Part shown: positions 43,188 through 52,162 of the stretch, one piece after another
Numbering within the stretch: the first letter of the stretch is position 1
Layout: each line of letters starts with the position of its first letter
From: Pollutimonas sp036675275
GTDB lineage: Bacteria; Pseudomonadota; Gammaproteobacteria; Burkholderiales; Burkholderiaceae_B
DNA length: 64,000 bases
Assembly (NCBI GenBank): GCA_036675275.1
Contig: JAKFFG010000026.1
Location: forward strand, 124,001 to 188,000
Reading direction: 5' to 3'
The notes under the pieces: generated by a model
Told to the model about the DNA's origin: nothing
Database searches by the model: none
The model's input: the letters and a program-made list of their open reading frames with translations, nothing else
Made by a program: the position numbers and the translations under genes

Positions 43188-44339
43188 TTAGTGATTCAGA
43201 TTGGCGTCCGGCGCTTGCACAGATTCCAGCAAGGCGTTCCACCGGTCAATATGTCTTGCCCGAATACGCAAATCGGGCGCGATGCTTTGCGTATCGGTGA
43301 ACTGGAAGCGCTGTGCCTCGGACAGATTTTCCATGCCCGGCAAGCACACCATGCCCATGCCTGCGCCCAGCAATACGGGTGCCGTATAGACCAGCAATTC
43401 ATCCACACACTGCGCCTGCAGCAAGGCGCCGCTAAGCCGCGAACCTGCTTCCACATGGACTTCATTCACGTCATGCCGGCCCAGCCAATGCATGACCGCT
43501 CGCAAATCGACGCCCGCTCCATCTGCTGGCATTTCGATAATCTGCACATTGCGCTCGGCCAGCCTTGCGGCTTTCTGGGAATCGGCCCGGCAGGTGAATA
43601 TCCATGTGCGCGTGCCATCGAAGATGCGGGCGCTCTCGTCGATCTCGAATCGCGTATCGATAATGGCCTTGACCGGCGCACGTGCGGTATCGACATGACG
43701 CACGTTCATTTGCGGATCGTCGGCCTTGACCGTGCCCGATCCGGTGAGCACCACGCAACTGCGTGCCCGCCAGTGATGCCCGTCGGCGCGTGCAGCCGGT
43801 CCGGTAATCCACTTGGACTGACCGTTCTCCAGGGCTATGCGCCCATCCAGCGAGGCGGCCAGTTTAAGCCATACCCATGGCGTCTTGCGGGTCATGCGGG
43901 CCACAAAGCCGGGGTTCAGTGCCAGCGCTTCTGCGGCACAGACCATGGTCGTCACGCATATTCCAGCGGTGCGAAGCTTTGCTATGCCCTGTCCGCCGAC
44001 CAGGGGATTGGGGTCGCGCATTCCGACCACGACGCGTGCCGGCCGCGCGGCGATCAGTGCATCCACGCAAGGCGGTGTACGTCCGAAATGGCTGCAGGGC
44101 TCCAGGGTTACGTAGATCGTCGAACCGGCTACGTCTACGCCACGCTCGGCGGCCTGGCGCAAGGCCATTACTTCGGCATGCGGGCCGCCCGCCATCTGGG
44201 TGGCGCCTGCCGCCAGAAGCTGCCCGTCGCGCACGACAAGGCAGGCAACACGAGGATTCGGCGAGGTGATGTACATGACGCTTTCAGCCAGCGTCAGGGC
44301 CTGGCGCATCCAGCGTTCGTCATCAGTGACTGTGTTCAC
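43188..44339 (-). CDS. ribD: Bifunctional riboflavin deaminase/reductase RibD
   Basis: Carries out the deaminase and reductase steps that follow GTP cyclohydrolase II in riboflavin synthesis. The N-terminal deaminase domain has the zinc motifs GPHAEVMALRQA and PCSHFGRTPPCVDALI. The C-terminal reductase domain starts near WVWLKLAASLDGRIAL and includes EAGSRLSGALL. 383 residues, normal length. Its start overlaps the nrdR stop by four bases (ATGA). No FMN riboswitch is seen in front, as expected when inside an operon. Confidence 0.96.
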   Translation of the reverse strand: MNTVTDDERWMRQALTLAESVMYITSPNPRVACLVVRDGQLLAAGATQMAGGPHAEVMALRQAAERGVDVAGSTIYVTLEPCSHFGRTPPCVDALIAARPARVVVGMRDPNPLVGGQGIAKLRTAGICVTTMVCAAEALALNPGFVARMTRKTPWVWLKLAASLDGRIALENGQSKWITGPAARADGHHWRARSCVVLTGSGTVKADDPQMNVRHVDTARAPVKAIIDTRFEIDESARIFDGTRTWIFTCRADSQKAARLAERNVQIIEMPADGAGVDLRAVMHWLGRHDVNEVHVEAGSRLSGALLQAQCVDELLVYTAPVLLGAGMGMVCLPGMENLSEAQRFQFTDTQSIAPDLRIRARHIDRWNALLESVQAPDANLNH

Positions 44340-44797
44340 GGCTTCCGGGGAACCTGGATTTCGTCTATGGCCTTGACGAACTCGCCAATGTCTTCAAAGC
44401 TTTTGTAGACCGAGGCAAAGCGCACATAGGCCACTTGGTCCAGCTTTCGAAGTTCGCTCATGACTAGTTCGCCCAGGTAGCCGGTTCCAACTTCGCGCAA
44501 GCCGCTGACCAGCAATAGCTCCTGGATACGGACAACGGCGGCATCGACGTCTTCGGTGCTTACCGGCCGCTTGCGCAGGGCCAGGTTCAGGCTGCCGCGC
44601 AGCTTGTTGACATCGAACTCGACACGGGTGCCATTGCGCTTGACCACGGCCGGCATGACCAGCTCTACCCGTTCATAGGTCGTAAAGCGGCGGTCGCAAG
44701 CCGTACAACGGCGACGGCGACGTATCGTGTCGCCCTCTTCCGAAACCCGGGAGTCTATGACTTGCGTATCGAAGCTGCTACAGAACGGGCATTTCAT
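44336..44797 (-). CDS. nrdR: Transcriptional repressor NrdR
   Basis: Represses ribonucleotide reductase genes when dATP is high. The 153-residue protein has an N-terminal zinc ribbon with C3, C6, C31 and C34 (MKCPFC, CTAC) and the RRRRRCTACDRRFTTYE DNA-binding stretch, then an ATP-cone (VVKRNGTRVEFDVNKLRGSL). It overlaps ribD and lies 39 bases after glyA, forming the common glyA-nrdR-ribD-ribE order. Confidence 0.97.
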   Translation of the reverse strand: MKCPFCSSFDTQVIDSRVSEEGDTIRRRRRCTACDRRFTTYERVELVMPAVVKRNGTRVEFDVNKLRGSLNLALRKRPVSTEDVDAAVVRIQELLLVSGLREVGTGYLGELVMSELRKLDQVAYVRFASVYKSFEDIGEFVKAIDEIQVPRKP

Positions 44798-44836
44798 GTT
44801 TGGCAGGCCCCGCCCGAAGTCGGGGCTGTCCCTGTT

Positions 44837-46081
44837 TTAACGGTACACCGGCAGACGCGCCGTGAGTTCGTTGACGCGTTTGCGCACGTTGGCTATGGAG
44901 GCTTCGTCGCGCGGGTTGTCCAGCACATCGGCGATCAGGTGGCCGGTGAGCTCGGCTTCGGCCTCTTTGAAGCCGCGCGTCGTCATGGCCGGCGTACCCA
45001 GGCGGATGCCGCTGGTGACGAACGGTTTTTCCGGATCGTTTGGAATGGCGTTTTTGTTGACCGTGATATGCGCCTGGCCCAGTACCGCTTCCGCTTCTTT
45101 TCCGGTAATGCCCTTGGCACGCAGATCGACCAGCATGACGTGGCTTTCGGTACGACCGGAGACGATGCGCAAGCCGCGCTCGACCAGTGTGCGCGCAAGC
45201 ACGTCGGCGTTCTTGACCACCTGGGTCGCATAAGCCTTGAATTCGGGTTCTAGCGCTTCCTTGAAGGCCACAGCCTTGCCCGCAATGACGTGCATCAGCG
45301 GCCCGCCCTGGATGCCGGGGAATATGGCTGAATTGATCATTTTCTCGAATTCGGCTTTCATCATGATGACCCCGCCGCGCGGACCGCGCAGAGACTTGTG
45401 CGTCGTCGAGGTAACGAAGTCGGCGTGAGGGACGGGGTTGGGATAGGCGCCACCGGCCACCAGGCCGGCGTAATGGGCAATATCCACCATGAACAAGGCG
45501 CCGTTGTCGTGCGCAATGCGCGCCATGCGTTCGAAATCGATGCGTAGCGAATAAGCGGATGCCCCGCCCACAACCAGCTTGGGCTTGTGCTCTTTGGTAA
45601 GCCGTTCGACCTGGTCATAGTCGAGCTCTTCGTTGGCGTCCAGGCCATAGGATACGAAGTTGTACAGCTTGCCCGACGCATTGACCGGCGAACCGTGCGT
45701 AAGGTGGCCGCCTTCGGCCAGGCTCATGCCCAGCACGGTATCGCCCGGCTTGAGCACCGCCATGTACACGCCCTGATTGGCTTGCGAACCGGAATTGGGT
45801 TGAACATTGGCCGCTTCCGCGCCGAAGATTTCCTTCAGGCGGTCGATGGCCAGCTGTTCGACGATGTCGACGTATTCGCAGCCGCCGTAGTAGCGCTTGC
45901 CGGGATAGCCTTCAGCGTATTTGTTGGTCAGTTGCGTACCCTGAGCCTGCATGACCGCGGGGCTGGTGTAGTTTTCAGATGCAATCAGTTCGATATGCTG
46001 TTCCTGTCGAACATTTTCTTTCTGAACGGCAGCCCATACTTCGGCATCGACTTGATCAAGGGTACATGAACGATCGAACAT
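44837..46081 (-). CDS. glyA: Serine hydroxymethyltransferase
   Basis: PLP enzyme that interconverts serine and glycine with tetrahydrofolate, the main one-carbon source. The 414 residues include ELIASENYTSPAVMQAQG, NKYAEGYPGKRYYGGCE, and the PLP lysine in TSTTHKSLRGPRGG. Start and length match family norms (MFDRSCTLDQVDAEVW). First gene of the glyA-nrdR-rib run. Confidence 0.97.
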   Translation of the reverse strand: MFDRSCTLDQVDAEVWAAVQKENVRQEQHIELIASENYTSPAVMQAQGTQLTNKYAEGYPGKRYYGGCEYVDIVEQLAIDRLKEIFGAEAANVQPNSGSQANQGVYMAVLKPGDTVLGMSLAEGGHLTHGSPVNASGKLYNFVSYGLDANEELDYDQVERLTKEHKPKLVVGGASAYSLRIDFERMARIAHDNGALFMVDIAHYAGLVAGGAYPNPVPHADFVTSTTHKSLRGPRGGVIMMKAEFEKMINSAIFPGIQGGPLMHVIAGKAVAFKEALEPEFKAYATQVVKNADVLARTLVERGLRIVSGRTESHVMLVDLRAKGITGKEAEAVLGQAHITVNKNAIPNDPEKPFVTSGIRLGTPAMTTRGFKEAEAELTGHLIADVLDNPRDEASIANVRKRVNELTARLPVYR

Positions 46082-46159
46082 TAGCTATCCTGTGTGTGGT
46101 TTTGGCAGTTGGAACAAACTTATCTATTCTAGCGCGAATACGCTCCAACCCACGCCGAC

Positions 46160-46214
46160 AGGGACGCAACTTGCGTCCCTGGAAACTATGCCGCCTACGT
46201 TTTCCGAAGTAGGC
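46160..46214. other. Two inverted repeats between PEBP gene and glyA
   Basis: An 8-bp stem with loop AACTT (AGGGACGC and GCGTCCCT, 46160-46180) and a 6-bp stem (GCCTAC/GTAGGC, 46193-46214) that spans the PEBP stop codon. Neither is followed by a T-run on the minus strand. They could shape the mRNA end or the glyA leader. Confidence 0.5.
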
Positions 46215-46833
46215 GCTGATTCAAGGTATAAGTGCCGGTAATGGAGGCCTGGGCGAGTACATGCCCCTGGATCGCGTTGATGACATCGCTTGCGGTGAAC
46301 TTTCCTTCAAAGGGAAGTTCGCTGATATCGAGCGCATAAACAGTGAATATATAGCGATGCGGAATGGCGTCGTTCCATGGCGGGCACGGACCGTCGTAGC
46401 CGAAGTAGTCGCCGCTCATGTCGCGGTCGGCGGCAAACCAGCTGGTGTAGTCGTTGACACCCTGGCGCGTGGCGTCGAGCGCCAGCGGGCCGGCCTTGCC
46501 GCGCGGTGTAATTCCGTCGGAATATGCGCCTTCGGGGATTTCCGCCGTATTGGGCGGGATGTCGATAAGCGCCCAATGATAGAAGTCGGCACGCGGCAGA
46601 TCGGCAGGCACTTCGCGGTCTTCCTGATTGACGTCGTCCGGCTTGCTGGGCGCATCAGGATCGACGCAGATCACCACGAACGACTGGGTCGCACCCGGCA
46701 CGTCGGTCCAGGCCAGATGCGGGTTGGCATTGCCCGCCAACATTACATGGTTCTGCCCGTCGGGTTTGGCGAACGCGTTACGTTCAGGAATGGTGCCTTG
46801 GTCGTTGAACGATTCACTGGTAAGTTTCATCAA
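46195..46833 (-). CDS. YbhB/YbcL family Raf kinase inhibitor-like (PEBP) protein
   Basis: A 212-residue phosphatidylethanolamine-binding protein homologue. The anion-binding site is made by CVDPDAPSKPD (DPDxP), FYHWALIDIPP (HW.L.DIP) and GPCPPWNDAIPHRYIFTVYAL (GPCPP...HRY). No signal peptide, so cytoplasmic. Role in bacteria is uncertain. It sits between tyrS and glyA on the same strand, with 113 bases to glyA. Confidence 0.92.
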   Translation of the reverse strand: MMKLTSESFNDQGTIPERNAFAKPDGQNHVMLAGNANPHLAWTDVPGATQSFVVICVDPDAPSKPDDVNQEDREVPADLPRADFYHWALIDIPPNTAEIPEGAYSDGITPRGKAGPLALDATRQGVNDYTSWFAADRDMSGDYFGYDGPCPPWNDAIPHRYIFTVYALDISELPFEGKFTASDVINAIQGHVLAQASITGTYTLNQRLLRKT

Positions 46834-46858
46834 CAGAACTCCTGCCGGGTAGGGGCTG

Positions 46859-48088
46859 TCAGCCCGTTATTGTGACTCGGGCAAATTTGCGTTTGCCCAC
46901 CTGTACGACATAAACGCCTGCAGCAAGTTGCAGTGCCTTGTCGTCGATGCGGTCTCCGTTGATCCGCACCCCGCCTTGTTCGACATTGCGCTGAGCTTCC
47001 GCGCCCGATACCACCAGGCCGGCTTCGCGCAATACCTTCAATATGCCCAGCGGCGCCGCAGCGACCGTGACCTCTGGCATGTCTTCCGGGATTGCGCCAT
47101 CACGAAAGCGGGCCTCGAACGAGGCCCGCGCATCGTGTGCGGCCTGTTGCGTATGAAAGCGGGCCACGATTTCCTGGGCCAGCGCGACTTTGGCGTCGCG
47201 CGGGTTCATGCCGTCTTTTACCTGGTTCTGCAACCGCCCGATATCGTCCATAGAGCGGAAAGACAATAGCTCGAAGTACTTCCACATCAGCGTATCGGAA
47301 ATCGACATCAGCTTGCCGAACATGGAATCGGGTGCCTCGGTGATGCCTATGTAATTTCCTTTGGACTTTGACATCTTGTCGACACCGTCGGTGCCCTCGA
47401 GCAAAGGCATGGTCAGCACGCACTGAGGCTCCTGGCCATATTCTTTCTGAAGTTCACGCCCGACGAGCAGATTGAACTTCTGGTCCGTGCCGCCGAGCTC
47501 GAGGTCGGCCTTGAGCACGACGGAATCGTAGCCCTGCATGAGCGGGTACAGAAACTCATGCACCGAGATGGGAATGCCGCCCTTGAAGCGGCGAGTGAAA
47601 TCTTCGCGCTCCATCATGCGGGCCACGGTATAACGCGATGCCAACTGGATCATGCCGCGCGAGCCCAGGGGATCGCACCATTCGGAGTTATAGCGGATCT
47701 CGGTCCGGGACGGGTCCAGCACCATACTGGCCTGGGCGTAGTAGGTCTTGGCGTTTTCGTGGATCTGCTCGGCCGTAAGCGGAGGACGCGTTGCATTGCG
47801 GCCGCTGGGGTCGCCGATAGTGGAGGTGAAGTCGCCGATGAGGAAGATGACGGTATGGCCAAGATCCTGCAGCTGCCGCATTTTATTCAGCACCACCGTG
47901 TGCCCCAGATGTATGTCGGGAGCCGTAGGATCCAGACCCAGTTTGATGCGCAAAGGCGTGCCGGTGGCATGGCTGCGCGCCAGCTTCCTGACGAATTCGG
48001 ACTCGACCAACAGTTCGCTGCAGCCTCGTTTCGCGATCAGGAGATCGGCTTCGACTTTGGGAGTGACTGGGACTTCGGTGGACGACAT
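46859..48088 (-). CDS. tyrS: Tyrosine--tRNA ligase
   Basis: Class I synthetase charging tRNA-Tyr. The 409 residues have the HIGH-type motif DPTAPDIHLGHTVVL and KMSKS (VDKMSKSKGNYIG), and a C-terminal S4 RNA-binding domain (SGAEAQRNVEQGGVRINGD). The motif pattern and length put it in the second bacterial TyrRS type (TyrZ-like). Divergent from the M23 peptidase gene. Confidence 0.96.
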   Translation of the reverse strand: MSSTEVPVTPKVEADLLIAKRGCSELLVESEFVRKLARSHATGTPLRIKLGLDPTAPDIHLGHTVVLNKMRQLQDLGHTVIFLIGDFTSTIGDPSGRNATRPPLTAEQIHENAKTYYAQASMVLDPSRTEIRYNSEWCDPLGSRGMIQLASRYTVARMMEREDFTRRFKGGIPISVHEFLYPLMQGYDSVVLKADLELGGTDQKFNLLVGRELQKEYGQEPQCVLTMPLLEGTDGVDKMSKSKGNYIGITEAPDSMFGKLMSISDTLMWKYFELLSFRSMDDIGRLQNQVKDGMNPRDAKVALAQEIVARFHTQQAAHDARASFEARFRDGAIPEDMPEVTVAAAPLGILKVLREAGLVVSGAEAQRNVEQGGVRINGDRIDDKALQLAAGVYVVQVGKRKFARVTITG

Positions 48089-48335
48089 ATAAAAGCGCTT
48101 TATAAGGAAAAATACAAAAAAATGCTCGAAAAATTGAGTCTAATACGCTAGCATAACGTGCGGGCGCGGACTCTGCACGGCAATTGGTCCATACGAAAAC
48201 GATGCACAGCATCATCTTATCAGAGCGCCCAACCCCGAAATAACGGGTACTCGTTTTCCGGTGGCGGCGTTGGCAGCAGTCATTTCCCGCCGGATACATC
48301 TTCAAATTCAGCAGCGCATTTCTAGGTTTGGTTTT

Positions 48336-49709
48336 ATGTTCAATAAAGGGACACCTGGCACTCCCTCGTATCGTGACACCCTTCGTGCCCACCGCAAGCC
48401 CCATCACTTCATCCGCAACGGCCTCGTCTTTGTAGCGCTTGGCCTGTTCGCCGGCGCGGCTGCACTGGCCGTGGTGCAACCGACCGAAGCTCCAGCGGTA
48501 TACCAGGCCCATCAAAGCCTGGCGCTTCCGATACCTTTCCCGCAGACGCCCAACAATACCGACGCGCGCTTCTTCAGCGAAACCCAGATCCGCCGGGGTG
48601 ATACGCTGGCAGCGCTCTTGCAACGCCTGCGCGTCCAGGAAAAAGGGCTGCAACAGTTTCTGGTCCAAGATAAATCGGCCCGTTCCATTTACAAGCTGTA
48701 TCCCGGACGCACCGTCCAGGCCGCGGTCGACGCGGAAGGAAACCTGATATGGCTGCGATACAACCATACGCCCGGTGCCAAGGAAAAAAACGGTATTGTG
48801 TCCAAGTGGCTGGAAATCTCCAGCAGCGGCGAAGGCAAGTTCGAAGCAACCGAACACAGCCGCCCCGCCGATGCTCAAGTCCGCATTGCCGAAAGCGAAA
48901 TCCAGAGTTCGCTGTTCGGAGCCACTGACGAAGCCGACATACCCGACGCCATCACAATGCAAATGACCGAGATCCTCGGCAGCAAGATCGATTTTCTGCA
49001 AGATCTGCGCCGAGGGGACCGCTTTCGCATCATCTATGAATCCTATTCGCATGAGGGCCGCGAAATCGGCGTCGGCAAGATCCTGGCGCTCGAGTTCATC
49101 AATAAAGGCAAGGCATACGAAGCGGTATGGTATGCGCCGGACCAGTCGTCCGGCAGCTATTACGATTTCGAAGGCAGCAGCCTGAAAGGCGCTTTTCTGC
49201 GTACAGCGCTCAAGTTTTCCCGTATCAGTTCCAGGTTCGGCATGCGCAAGCATCCCGTCCATGGTGGCTGGCGCGGCCACAAGGGTGTTGACTACGCGGC
49301 TGCTTCCGGCACGCCCATCCATGCCACGGCCGATGGCGTAGTCGACTTCATCGGCAAGCAGAACGGCTATGGCAATACCATCATCCTGAAGCACCACGAC
49401 AAGTTCAGCACCTTGTATGCGCACCAGAGAAGCTTCGCCAAAGGCCTCAAAAAGGGCGACAAGGTAAGCCAGGGAGAACTCATCGGCTACGTGGGTTCAA
49501 CAGGCTGGGCAACCGGCCCGCATCTGCATTATGAATTCCGTGTGAACAACAAGCAGATCGACCCGCTCTCTGTAGATCTGCCTGTTGCCCGCAAGCTTGA
49601 CAGCAATCAGCGCAAGGCCTTTGATCGTACGGTGGCCCGGTATCGCGAGCACATCCATTTCCTGGCCAGTATGCAAGACAGCGACAATATCAAAGTCGCT
49701 GCCCGTTGA
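48336..49709 (+). CDS. M23 family peptidoglycan DD-endopeptidase
   Basis: A periplasmic zinc metallopeptidase (MepM-like) of 457 residues that cuts peptide cross-links in murein. One N-terminal membrane helix (NGLVFVALGLFAGAAALAVV) anchors it; an OapA/LysM-like region follows (FFSETQIRRGDTLAALLQRL). The M23 domain at the C-terminal third has zinc ligands in GHKGVDYAA (HxxxD) and GPHLHYEFR (HxH). I start at ATG 48336, not the earlier ATG at 48261, because MFNKGTPG precedes the basic-hydrophobic anchor directly. The next gene is anmK, a murein recycling kinase. Confidence 0.93.
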   Translation: MFNKGTPGTPSYRDTLRAHRKPHHFIRNGLVFVALGLFAGAAALAVVQPTEAPAVYQAHQSLALPIPFPQTPNNTDARFFSETQIRRGDTLAALLQRLRVQEKGLQQFLVQDKSARSIYKLYPGRTVQAAVDAEGNLIWLRYNHTPGAKEKNGIVSKWLEISSSGEGKFEATEHSRPADAQVRIAESEIQSSLFGATDEADIPDAITMQMTEILGSKIDFLQDLRRGDRFRIIYESYSHEGREIGVGKILALEFINKGKAYEAVWYAPDQSSGSYYDFEGSSLKGAFLRTALKFSRISSRFGMRKHPVHGGWRGHKGVDYAAASGTPIHATADGVVDFIGKQNGYGNTIILKHHDKFSTLYAHQRSFAKGLKKGDKVSQGELIGYVGSTGWATGPHLHYEFRVNNKQIDPLSVDLPVARKLDSNQRKAFDRTVARYREHIHFLASMQDSDNIKVAAR

Positions 49710-49741
49710 TGCGCCCGGCTCTTGCAGATAGGGCTTGAGCC

Positions 49742-50848
49742 ATGTCGTCGCCTTTGTTCATCGGCCTGATGTCGGGCACCAGCACGGACGGCGTAGACGC
49801 TGTGCTGGCCGACTTCTCAAGCCCCCGGCGGCCCGTCATATTGGCATCGGCGTCGCTGCCCATGCCGGGCGCCTTGCGCGAAGAACTGTTGTCCTTGAAC
49901 ATAGCGGGCCATAACGAACTGGTCCGCGCCGCACTGGCAGCCAATGCGCTGGCCGAACTCTACAGCAGCGCCACGCAAGATGTTCTTACGCAAGCCGCGC
50001 TCAAGCCCGAAAGTATCTGCGCAATTGGCGCCCACGGGCAGACCGTAAGGCATGATCCCGCCGCCGGATACACCCTTCAGATAAACGCCGCTGCGTTACT
50101 GGCTGAGCGCACCGGCATCGACGTCATCGCGGATTTCCGTTCCCGCGACGTGGCAGCCGGAGGCCAGGGAGCGCCATTGGTACCCGCCTTTCACCACGCC
50201 ATGTTCGCCGGCCCGCAGCCGCGCGCCGTGTTGAACCTGGGAGGAATCGCAAACGTGACCCTGCTGGGAAACTCCGATCTGGTGCGCGGCTTCGATACGG
50301 GACCCGCCAACGTCCTGCTCGACATGTGGATACATGCCAGTACGGGCCGCGTTTTCGATGCGGACGGCGCGTGGGCGGACAGCGGGCTAGCCCATGCTCC
50401 CCTGCTTCAGTTCCTGCTGGACAGCGAACCGTGGTTTGAACGGGCACCGCCCAAATCCACGGGCAGGGACTTATTCAACTGGACGTGGCTGACACAGCGC
50501 CTGGAAGCCTTTGGCAAACATGCATTGTCCGCAAGCGACATCCAGGCTACGCTGCAGCAGCTTACCGCCGTAACGGTAGCGCAGGCCATCGCCCGCTATG
50601 CGCCGGAGACATGCGAAGTGCTGGTGTGTGGCGGGGGAGCTCTTAACGATGGGCTGATGCGCGACCTGCGCGACGCCCTGCCATGTGCAGTACGCAGCAC
50701 GTCCGATCTAGGCGTGCCGGTACAACTGGTCGAAGCACTGGCCTTTGCCTGGCTAGCGCGGGCCCATGTCGAAGGCCATCATGCGGGGCTGCCCAGCGTA
50801 ACAGGGGCGCGTCACGCCACTATTCTGGGTTGCCGGTATCCAGCTTGA
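49742..50848 (+). CDS. anmK: Anhydro-N-acetylmuramic acid kinase
   Basis: Phosphorylates and opens 1,6-anhydro-MurNAc released in cell-wall recycling. The 368-residue protein opens FIGLMSGTSTDGVDAVL (phosphate loop) and has IGAHGQTVRHDP, VLNLGGIANVTLL, GFDTGPANVLLD and VLVCGGGALNDGLM, all family signatures. It lies 32 bases after the M23 peptidase gene, linking cross-link cutting and recycling. Converges with erpA. Confidence 0.96.
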   Translation: MSSPLFIGLMSGTSTDGVDAVLADFSSPRRPVILASASLPMPGALREELLSLNIAGHNELVRAALAANALAELYSSATQDVLTQAALKPESICAIGAHGQTVRHDPAAGYTLQINAAALLAERTGIDVIADFRSRDVAAGGQGAPLVPAFHHAMFAGPQPRAVLNLGGIANVTLLGNSDLVRGFDTGPANVLLDMWIHASTGRVFDADGAWADSGLAHAPLLQFLLDSEPWFERAPPKSTGRDLFNWTWLTQRLEAFGKHALSASDIQATLQQLTAVTVAQAIARYAPETCEVLVCGGGALNDGLMRDLRDALPCAVRSTSDLGVPVQLVEALAFAWLARAHVEGHHAGLPSVTGARHATILGCRYPA

Positions 50849-50895
50849 GCCAACCGGCCTGCAGCAATGCACAAGCCGGTGTGTTGGGTCTTGCA

Positions 50896-51264
50896 TCAAG
50901 GTGCAAAAGAGGATCCGCAGCCGCAAGTTGAATTGGCATTGGGATTGCGAATGACAAACTGCGAACCTTCGAGGTCGTCTTTATAGTCGATTTCGGCACC
51001 CACCAGATACTGGAAGCTCATGGGGTCCACCAATAGCTGCACGCCTTCCTTGTCGATAGTAGTGTCGTCGTCGTTGATGGTTTCGTCGAATGTGAACCCA
51101 TACTGGAAGCCGGAACAGCCGCCGCCCTGCACGAATACGCGCAACTTGAGCTCGGGATTGCCTTCTTCAGCAAGCAGATCTTTTACCTTGGCTGCGGCAG
51201 CGTCGGTGAAAAGAATAGGAGTTGGCGGGGTTTGCAGATTTACAGATTCGGTAACGGTATTCAT
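50896..51264 (-). CDS. erpA: Iron-sulfur cluster insertion protein ErpA
   Basis: A-type carrier delivering Fe-S clusters to target proteins. The 122 residues carry the three ligand cysteines C50 (QGGGCSGFQYG), C114 and C116 (STCGCGSSF). DPMSFQYLVGAEIDY is the conserved segment. I start at ATG 51264; an upstream extension lacks conserved residues. Same strand as the DUF6776-like gene and argC. Confidence 0.95.
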   Translation of the reverse strand: MNTVTESVNLQTPPTPILFTDAAAAKVKDLLAEEGNPELKLRVFVQGGGCSGFQYGFTFDETINDDDTTIDKEGVQLLVDPMSFQYLVGAEIDYKDDLEGSQFVIRNPNANSTCGCGSSFAP

Positions 51265-51322
51265 GAGGGTACTCCGTGGCAACCATAAGGGCTGCACAAT
51301 AAACAACTATAACACCGGCGAG

Positions 51323-52108
51323 CTAATCGGCCGCCGATAAAGTGACCGTACGAGACACCCGTACCGTGCTGCCTTCCAGCACGTTGAGCGTGACGGTTTG
51401 CGGCGTGAATCCCTGAGGTAGGGTCAGGAAGCCGCCCCCGCGCTGAAATTGATCGAAGCTCAATTCGAAGCCATTTGCCGAGGCTGTGTCAGCGGACTGG
51501 TCGGCGGCGCCAGGCGCTTGCGCTGCCTGCAGCGTTATTTTAACCGCTTTGCCCAGCTGACTTCCTTTTGCCACGAATTGCATCTCGCCCTTGAAAGGCG
51601 CGTCGTCGGAACCGTTGCGCATCAACAGCACCCTGTATTGCAAGATGGGGCCTTGCCGCTCGATATCAAGAGCCCGTATGCTGATGGACCCCGCCGGCCC
51701 GGGCGGCAACAGCTGATTGAAGAAGGCAAGCTTGTCTTGAGCCAGACCCAGTTCGGTCTGGCTGGCCAGCAAAGAAGCCTCCAGACCATTCCGGGTGCTT
51801 TCCTCCACGACCAGTTGCCCCTGCATAGTGTCCAGCTGCGCGCGAACTTCTTCGAGTTGCAAACGGCTTTGATCCAGTGCGAGCTGCGCTTTCTGTAGCT
51901 CGGAATCGTACTGCCGGTCGTTTTGGGCATTGAACCATAGCGCAGCGCCGGCCACGCCAAATGCCATGCCTGCCACCAGCGCCATCAAGATAAACCAGCG
52001 CGAGCCTCGTGCCGGTTTATCATGCGCGGCTGTGCGCGTATTGTGTTGTGCATCGGTGTCCATTGGATTCTGGACGGTCTTTTCAGTGTCTGCGACATTC
52101 TTCTTCAT
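51323..52108 (-). CDS. Membrane-anchored coiled-coil protein (DUF6776-like)
   Basis: A 261-residue protein of unknown function. A basic N-terminal tail is followed by one membrane helix (WFILMALVAGMAFGVAGAALWF, about residues 38-59), then a coiled coil (ELQKAQLALDQSRLQLEEVRAQLDTMQGQL) and a beta-rich periplasmic domain ending VTLNVLEGSTVRVSRTVTL. Such proteins sit between argC and erpA in many Burkholderiales; the DUF6776 name is from memory and moderate. The ATG at 52108 is used; a TTG lies two codons upstream. Confidence 0.8.
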   Translation of the reverse strand: MKKNVADTEKTVQNPMDTDAQHNTRTAAHDKPARGSRWFILMALVAGMAFGVAGAALWFNAQNDRQYDSELQKAQLALDQSRLQLEEVRAQLDTMQGQLVVEESTRNGLEASLLASQTELGLAQDKLAFFNQLLPPGPAGSISIRALDIERQGPILQYRVLLMRNGSDDAPFKGEMQFVAKGSQLGKAVKITLQAAQAPGAADQSADTASANGFELSFDQFQRGGGFLTLPQGFTPQTVTLNVLEGSTVRVSRTVTLSAAD

Positions 52109-52162
52109 GTTCAACAGACCCGCGCAGGAGCATTCAGTTCCGAAACACGATGGCCGACTTTG

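Noticed and set aside
44807..44826. GCCCCG/CGGGGC stem between glyA and nrdR considered as a terminator
   Set aside because: Only six base pairs and no T-run before the nrdR start; the genes are probably cotranscribed.
47883..49424. 513-codon open frame on the minus strand
   Set aside because: It runs antisense through the M23 peptidase gene and into tyrS, both certain genes; its sequence resembles no family and is explained by GC-rich codon bias.
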